Shown here one piece after another: positions 59,642-64,000 of a stretch of DNA of 64,000 bases. The DNA is from an uncultured Jannaschia sp. (GTDB lineage Bacteria; Pseudomonadota; Alphaproteobacteria; Rhodobacterales; Rhodobacteraceae). The notes under the pieces are model-generated. The model worked only from the letters and a program-made list of their open reading frames with translations. It searched no databases and was not told where the DNA came from. The number at the start of each line of letters is the position of its first letter. The stretch's first letter is position 1. The translations under genes were made by a program, and so were the position numbers. Location of the stretch: assembly GCF_947494055.1 (NCBI RefSeq), contig NZ_CANLTR010000014.1, forward strand, positions 1 to 64,000, in the 5' to 3' direction.

Positions 59642-61228
59642 TCACTCGGTCTCGAGATAGGCTTCGCGGAAGATGTTGTTGCCCAGCGGGATCTGGTTGA
59701 AGCCCTTCACGTTCTGCTGGAGCGCCACCGGATAGGGCGTCTCGTAGAGCAGGATGATCGGCCCCTCCATATTGTAGATCTCCTGGATGCGGGCGAACTG
59801 ATCGGCGCGCGCGGCCTCGGCCATCTCCGATTGCGACGCCTCGAAGAGTTCGTCCACCTCCTCGGACATCCAGCCCGAATGGAGCGCCTCGATGGTCGGC
59901 GAATACGCGAAGTAGGAGGTGATCTGGCTCGGATCGGCGATGTCGTTGGTCCAGGCCCCGGCCCGCATCTGGAAGGTGCCGTTGCGGTATTCCTCGGTCC
60001 GCGTGGCGTTGTCGACCTGGGAGATCGTCAGGTCGATGCCGATCTGGCTCCACATCTGTTGCAGGGCCGTGGCGATGCCGAGCTCGTCCTGGCTGCCCGC
60101 GAGGATCAGGATCTCGGCGGAGAAGCCGTCCGGGTAGCCCGACCCGGCCATCAGCGCCTGCGCCTGCGCGAGGTCGTGGGGAAAGACCGCGCCCTCGCCG
60201 GTATGCAGCGGCGTGGTCGACGACATGAACGACGAGGTGGGCGTGCCCACGCCGAAGGTCACGACCTGGATGATCGCGTCCTTGTTGGCGGCGTAGTTCA
60301 TCGCCTGCCGCACCTTCACGTCCGAGAGCGGGTTCTCCGCGCCCTCGATCTCCGGGCGCACGTTCAGGATGATGTCCGCCACGCGGGTCGAGGGGAACAG
60401 CTCCATGTTGATGTTCGGGTCGGCCTCCAGTTCGCCCACCCGCGCGAAGGGAATGAGCTCGGCCCCGTCGATCTCGCCCGATTGCACGCGCAGGATGCGG
60501 GTCGCGTCGTCGGGGATCACCTCGAAGGTCACGCCGTCGAGATAGGGCAACGGTTCGCCGTCGGCGCCCTCGGCCCAGTAATGTTCGTTCCGGACGAGCT
60601 TCAGGGTCGAGCCGCGATCCCAACTCTCCAGCGTGAACGGCCCGGAGCCGATCGGGGCTTCGGCGAAGGCGGTGGCCTTCTCGAGATCGGTCTCGCCGGG
60701 CATCCCCTCGAAGGCGGCCTTCGGCATGATCGCCGCGTTGAAGACCGACAGCGCCGGGATGAAGGCCGGGTCCGGTTGGGAGAGCGCGATCTCGATCGTC
60801 GCGTCGTCGGGCGCGGTGACCTCGGAGATCGCGGCGAGCAGGAAGTTCCAGATGCCGTTGTCGGGGTTGCGCGCCCGGTCGAGCGACCAGATCACGTCCT
60901 CGGTGGTGATCGGCGTGCCGTCGGAGAACATGATCCCCTCGCGCATCGTCAGCGTCACGGTCAGGCCGTCCTCGGAGACCGACCATTCGGTGGCGAGCCC
61001 GGCCTCGACCCCCTGCCCGTCCGCCGTCGGCAGGAGCAGCGTGTCGTACATGTTGGACAGGATCCAGATGTCCACGTTGGCGTCGTTCAGGACCGGATCG
61101 AGGAACAGCGAATCCTGATAGCGGCCGTAGGTCATCACCCCGCCCCGCTCCTGCGCCGTGGCGAGCGCGGTCGAGCCCGCCAGCGCCGCGACGGACGCGG
61201 CCAGAAACGTCATGCGTCTCGGTGTCAT
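59642..61228 (-). CDS. Peptide-type ABC transporter substrate-binding protein (system 2)
   Basis: A 528-residue family 5 binding protein. The signal peptide MTPRRMTFLAASVAALAGST ends near ATAQ, and the mature part begins ERGGVMTYGRYQDSLFLDPV. Family features are LATEWSVSEDGLTVTLTMRE and KVRQAMNYAANKDAIIQVVT. It is the first gene of the second importer, in the order A-B-C-D-F, and is divergent from a GntR regulator with a creatininase-family gene. The cargo may therefore be an amide or cyclic amide rather than a simple peptide. A GGGGGAAG site precedes the ATG. Confidence 0.92.
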   Translation of the reverse strand: MTPRRMTFLAASVAALAGSTALATAQERGGVMTYGRYQDSLFLDPVLNDANVDIWILSNMYDTLLLPTADGQGVEAGLATEWSVSEDGLTVTLTMREGIMFSDGTPITTEDVIWSLDRARNPDNGIWNFLLAAISEVTAPDDATIEIALSQPDPAFIPALSVFNAAIMPKAAFEGMPGETDLEKATAFAEAPIGSGPFTLESWDRGSTLKLVRNEHYWAEGADGEPLPYLDGVTFEVIPDDATRILRVQSGEIDGAELIPFARVGELEADPNINMELFPSTRVADIILNVRPEIEGAENPLSDVKVRQAMNYAANKDAIIQVVTFGVGTPTSSFMSSTTPLHTGEGAVFPHDLAQAQALMAGSGYPDGFSAEILILAGSQDELGIATALQQMWSQIGIDLTISQVDNATRTEEYRNGTFQMRAGAWTNDIADPSQITSYFAYSPTIEALHSGWMSEEVDELFEASQSEMAEAARADQFARIQEIYNMEGPIILLYETPYPVALQQNVKGFNQIPLGNNIFREAYLETE

Positions 61229-61280
61229 CGGTCTTCCCCCGTGTTGTGCTGTCCCCTTGCGTCAAGCCGTTCCAGCTATT

Positions 61281-61302
61281 CCGTATCAAGTCAATAGTAC
61301 GG
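61281..61302. promoter_or_regulatory. Putative operator in the divergent region of importer system 2
   Basis: CCGTA and TACGG arms with a 12-base AT-rich spacer, between the binding-protein gene (leftward) and the GntR regulator (rightward). The arms are short, so this is a weak candidate. Confidence 0.35.
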
Positions 61303-61403
61303 TTCCGGCCGTTCGGGCTGGCAAATCACGGGTCCCTGCTGCAATATCCGGCTGGATGCGCACAAATCGTCCTCAAATGTAAGAACGCTCGGGGCAGGAT
61401 CGG

Positions 61404-62372
61404 ATGGAGATGAGGATCGACCGCGACTCCGCCATCCCTGCGCGCCAGCAGGTCCGCGCGGCCCTCGTCACACGGATCGCGTCGGGCGCGCTCGCGGTGG
61501 GCGACCCCCTGCCCTCGGTGCGCGAGCTGGCGGAGCGCGCGCGCCTCGCGCCGATGACCGTGACCCGCGTCTATGCCGACCTGAAGGCCTCCGGCCTGGT
61601 CGAGGCGCGCGCCGGGGCCGGCACCTTCGTCAGCGAGAGCGCGCTGTCCCGGCTGGGCGCGACCGGCGGCGGCGGGCTCTGGGCCTCGATCGACCGGCTG
61701 GTCGCGGAGGCCGCGTCGCACGGGCTGGGCATGGCCGATCTTCTCTCGCTCGTCGCGGCGCGCGACCCCGCCCCCGCCCCCGCCCCGCGCGTCGTCATGG
61801 TCGGCCTCTTCGCGGAGGCCACGCGCAGCTACGCCGCCCGCGTCGGCGCGCAGACCGGGCTCGCGCCCGAATCCATCGCGCTCCTCGACGAGGCGCCCGA
61901 CGAGGCCGAGCTCGCCCGGCGGCTCGCGGAGGCCGACCTCGTCCTGACCTTCGCCAACCTGCACGACCGGCTCGCGGGCGTGGTGGCCGATCCCGACCGC
62001 ATCGTGACGCTGCGCTTCATCCCGGCGGAGGCGACGCGGACGGCGCTGGCCGCGCTCGACCCGATGGCGCGGCTGGTGGCGGTCTCCCGGTTCGAGGATT
62101 TCCTGCCGATCCTGACGCTGGGCGTGCGCCGCTTCGCCGCCCATGTCCGCTCGGTCACGCCGCGGGTACAGGGCGCGGCGGACCTGCCCGCCCTGCTGGC
62201 CCGGGCCGACGTGGTTGTCATGTCCACCGGCGCCGAAGCCGCGGCGGAGGCGGCCCGCCCCGGCGCCACGTTCATCGAATACCGCCACGTCCCCGATCCC
62301 GGCGACATCGACCGGCTGGTCGCGCCGCGGCTGGGCCTGCCCGTCCCCGACAGCCGAAAGGAAGCCTCTTGA
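61404..62372 (+). CDS. GntR-family regulator with a large C-terminal sensor domain
   Basis: A 322-residue regulator. The N-terminal winged helix-turn-helix has DPLPSVRELAERARLAPMTV and TRVYADLKASGLVEARAGAG, the form seen in YtrA/MocR-type GntR proteins. The C-terminal 200 residues are neither FCD, UTRA nor aminotransferase-like. They contain Rossmann-like pieces (PRVVMVGLFAEATRS, ADLVLTFANLHDRL, ADVVVMSTGAEAA) and probably form a binding-protein-like sensor. The stop overlaps the creatininase-family start by 4 bases. ATG 61410 is a possible alternative start. Confidence 0.85.
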   Translation: MEMRIDRDSAIPARQQVRAALVTRIASGALAVGDPLPSVRELAERARLAPMTVTRVYADLKASGLVEARAGAGTFVSESALSRLGATGGGGLWASIDRLVAEAASHGLGMADLLSLVAARDPAPAPAPRVVMVGLFAEATRSYAARVGAQTGLAPESIALLDEAPDEAELARRLAEADLVLTFANLHDRLAGVVADPDRIVTLRFIPAEATRTALAALDPMARLVAVSRFEDFLPILTLGVRRFAAHVRSVTPRVQGAADLPALLARADVVVMSTGAEAAAEAARPGATFIEYRHVPDPGDIDRLVAPRLGLPVPDSRKEAS

Positions 62373-63079
62373 AGATCTCCGACATGACCTGGCAGCAGGT
62401 CGAGGACCACCTGCGCCAGAGCGACCTCGCCGTGCTGCCGCTGGGCTCCACCGAGCAGCATGCGGGCCTGTCGCTCTCGGTCGACTCGATCCTGGCGGAG
62501 CGGATGGCGGTGGAGGCGGCCGAGCCGCTGGGCCTGCCGGTCTTCCCGGTCGTGGCCTACGGCGTCACCCCCTATTTCCGCGCCTATCCCGGCACGATCA
62601 GCCTGCGCGTCGCGACGTACCTCGCCGTGATCCGCGACATCCTCGACGGCCTCCACGAGCAGGGCTTCCGCCGCATCTTCGTCGTCAACGGCCACGGCGG
62701 CAACGCACCCGCCGGAAGCCTCGCCATCGAATGGATGGCCGACCACCCGGGCAGCAGCGTCAAGTTCCACAACTGGTGGAACGCGCCCGAGACCCTCGCC
62801 AAGGTACAGGCGATCGACCCGGTGGCGAGCCACGCCTCCTGGATGGAGAACTTCCCCTGGACGCGGCTGCCGGGCGACCTGCCCAAGCAACGAAAGCCGA
62901 TGATCGACCTGACCGCGACCCGTGCGATGGACCCGCAAGCCTTCCGCGAGGCGCTCGGCGACGGCAATTTCGGCGGCTACTACCAGCGCGACGATGCGGA
63001 GATGCAGGCGATCTGGGACACCGGGGTGGCCGAGACGCGCGCGCTGATGGAGGGTCCCTGGCCCGAGACGCGCCGATGA
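62369..63079 (+). CDS. Creatininase-family amidohydrolase
   Basis: A 236-residue metal-dependent amidohydrolase. Probable metal ligands are Glu and His in GSTEQHAGLSLSVDS (with the following Asp) and His in VVNGHGGNAP; a later Glu in ASWMENFPWTR may complete the site. The family opens cyclic amides such as creatinine or hydrolyses formamides. The altered EQHAGLSLS segment, in place of EQHGPHLPL of classical creatininase, marks a different subfamily and substrate. It overlaps the regulator and the following reductase gene by 4 bases, so the three are one unit. Confidence 0.85.
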   Translation: MKISDMTWQQVEDHLRQSDLAVLPLGSTEQHAGLSLSVDSILAERMAVEAAEPLGLPVFPVVAYGVTPYFRAYPGTISLRVATYLAVIRDILDGLHEQGFRRIFVVNGHGGNAPAGSLAIEWMADHPGSSVKFHNWWNAPETLAKVQAIDPVASHASWMENFPWTRLPGDLPKQRKPMIDLTATRAMDPQAFREALGDGNFGGYYQRDDAEMQAIWDTGVAETRALMEGPWPETRR

Positions 63080-64000
63080 ACGCGTCCGACGCGGGTCCGA
63101 TCCTGATCTGGGGCGCCGGCGCCATCGGCGGCAGCCTCGGCGCGGGCTTCCTGCGCGCGGGCCACGAGGTCGTCTTCGTCGACACCGACGCCGCCCATGT
63201 CGCCGCGATGAAGTCCGACGGGCTGACCATCGACGGCCCCGTCCGCCCCGACCGCGTGACCGCGACAGCGCATCTGCCCGGCGATCTCGAGGGCACCTTC
63301 ACCCGCACCTTCCTCTGCGTGAAGGCGCTCCATACCGACGCCGCCATCGCCGCGCTCGCCCCGCATGTCGCCCCCGACGGCTACGTCGTCTCCGCGCAGA
63401 ACGGACTGAACGAGCGGGTGATCGCGGAGGTCGTGGGCGCGGAGCGGACCATCGGCTGCTTCGTCAATTTCGGCGCCGATTACCTCGCCCCCGGCGTGGT
63501 GCATTATTCGGGCCGCGGCGCGGTCGTGGTGGGCGAGCTCGACGGCACCGCGACGCCCCGCATCGACGCGCTTCACGCCCTCATGTGCGACTTCGACGAC
63601 GCCGCCATCGTCACGCCCGACATCTGGGGCTATCTCTGGGGCAAGATGACCTACGGCGCCCTCCTCTTCGGCACGGCCCTGACCGACGATTCCATCGCCG
63701 ACGTATTGGCCGATCCCGCCTCCCGCCCGGTCCTGACCGCGCTCGGGCAGGAGGTCGGCGCCATAGTGGCGGCGGAGGGCGTGACCCCGGAAGGGTTCGA
63801 CGGCTTCGACCCCGCCGCCTTCGCGCCCGGCGCCGGCCAGGCCGCGCTCGACCGCTCCTTCGCGGAGATGGTCGCCCACAACCGCCGGTCCACCAAGACC
63901 CATTCCGGCATCTGGCGCGACCTCGCCATCCGCAAGCGCAAGACCGAATGCGAGGCGCAGCTCGGCCCCATCGTCGCCTCCGGCCGCACCCACGACTGCC
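63076..64000 (+). CDS. Ketopantoate-reductase-like oxidoreductase (partial)
   Basis: The frame is open from the ATG at 63076 to the end of the window (308 codons, C-terminus missing). The NADP-binding N-terminus LIWGAGAIGGSLGAGFLRAG is a Rossmann GxGxxG. FLCVKALHTDAA and VSAQNGLNERVIAEVVGAER are typical of the ApbA/PanE family, and the catalytic-Lys helix region WGYLWGKMTYGALLFG is present. Family members reduce 2-oxo acids. In this context, linked to a creatininase-type hydrolase and an importer, it probably acts in catabolism rather than in pantothenate synthesis. Confidence 0.85.
   Translation, partial: MNASDAGPILIWGAGAIGGSLGAGFLRAGHEVVFVDTDAAHVAAMKSDGLTIDGPVRPDRVTATAHLPGDLEGTFTRTFLCVKALHTDAAIAALAPHVAPDGYVVSAQNGLNERVIAEVVGAERTIGCFVNFGADYLAPGVVHYSGRGAVVVGELDGTATPRIDALHALMCDFDDAAIVTPDIWGYLWGKMTYGALLFGTALTDDSIADVLADPASRPVLTALGQEVGAIVAAEGVTPEGFDGFDPAAFAPGAGQAALDRSFAEMVAHNRRSTKTHSGIWRDLAIRKRKTECEAQLGPIVASGRTHDC

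Noticed and set aside
57813-61289. A single 1158-codon reverse frame spanning three genes
   Set aside because: Only its last 275 codons (the DppC-type permease) look like protein; upstream it runs out of frame through the DppB-type permease and binding-protein genes.
1-64000. CRISPR arrays, tRNA/rRNA genes, phage or integrase genes
   Set aside because: No regularly spaced repeats, cloverleaf genes, rRNA sequence or phage proteins were seen on either strand.

Overview
The window is GC-rich and densely packed, with many 4-bp start/stop overlaps, and looks like the chromosome of an alphaproteobacterium of the Rhodobacterales (Roseobacter/Paracoccus-like) type. The basis is indirect: a Caulobacter-style Flp/Tad pilus locus, abundant TRAP, TTT and ABC importers, a periplasmic PaoABC-like oxidoreductase and the overall gene style. 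No rRNA, tRNA, CRISPR array, intact insertion sequence or prophage was seen.

Layout. (1) 463-12159: a complete Tad (Flp) pilus locus in two convergent blocks. The forward block runs flp, cpaF, tadB, tadC, a TadG-like protein, cpaA, cpaB, cpaE and two TadE-like pseudopilins. The reverse block holds a pilus N-domain protein, tadD, the secretin cpaC and a small lipoprotein. (2) 12160-17610: gene-poor, lower-GC stretch with a csbD stress gene, an unlisted 28-residue hydrophobic peptide, metY, a secreted SGNH esterase and a decayed IS5-type transposase. (3) 17611-24409: an arabinoside-utilisation block (ArsR-type regulator, GH51 arabinofuranosidase, sugar ABC importer). (4) 24410-31030: a ParD-like antitoxin fragment, a Tat-exported transglutaminase-like protein, a three-subunit periplasmic molybdenum hydroxylase and a VapBC pair. 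(5) 31121-41455: a TTT importer with an acyl-CoA ligase and an acylating aldehyde dehydrogenase, divergent from a LacI regulator that is followed by a TRAP importer. (6) 41661-47346: a spore-photoproduct-lyase-like radical SAM protein, an acetolactate-synthase-like ThDP enzyme, an MsbA-like ABC exporter and a small unknown protein. (7) 47685-64000: two adjacent peptide-type ABC importers. One forms an operon with a GntR/FCD regulator and a signal-less gamma-glutamyltransferase; the other is divergent from a GntR regulator, a creatininase-family amidohydrolase and a ketopantoate-reductase-like gene that runs off the window.

Working together: most of the window is catabolic. Each import system has a local regulator and one or more intracellular enzymes that would act on its cargo: arabinosides, a carboxylate (sulfoacetate is one candidate) and gamma-glutamyl or other peptides or amides. 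The most interesting leads are the TTT/CoA-ligase/acylating-dehydrogenase cluster, the SplB-like protein in an apparent non-sporeformer, the regulator-permease-creatininase-reductase cluster at the right end, and the csbD-coupled micro-peptide.
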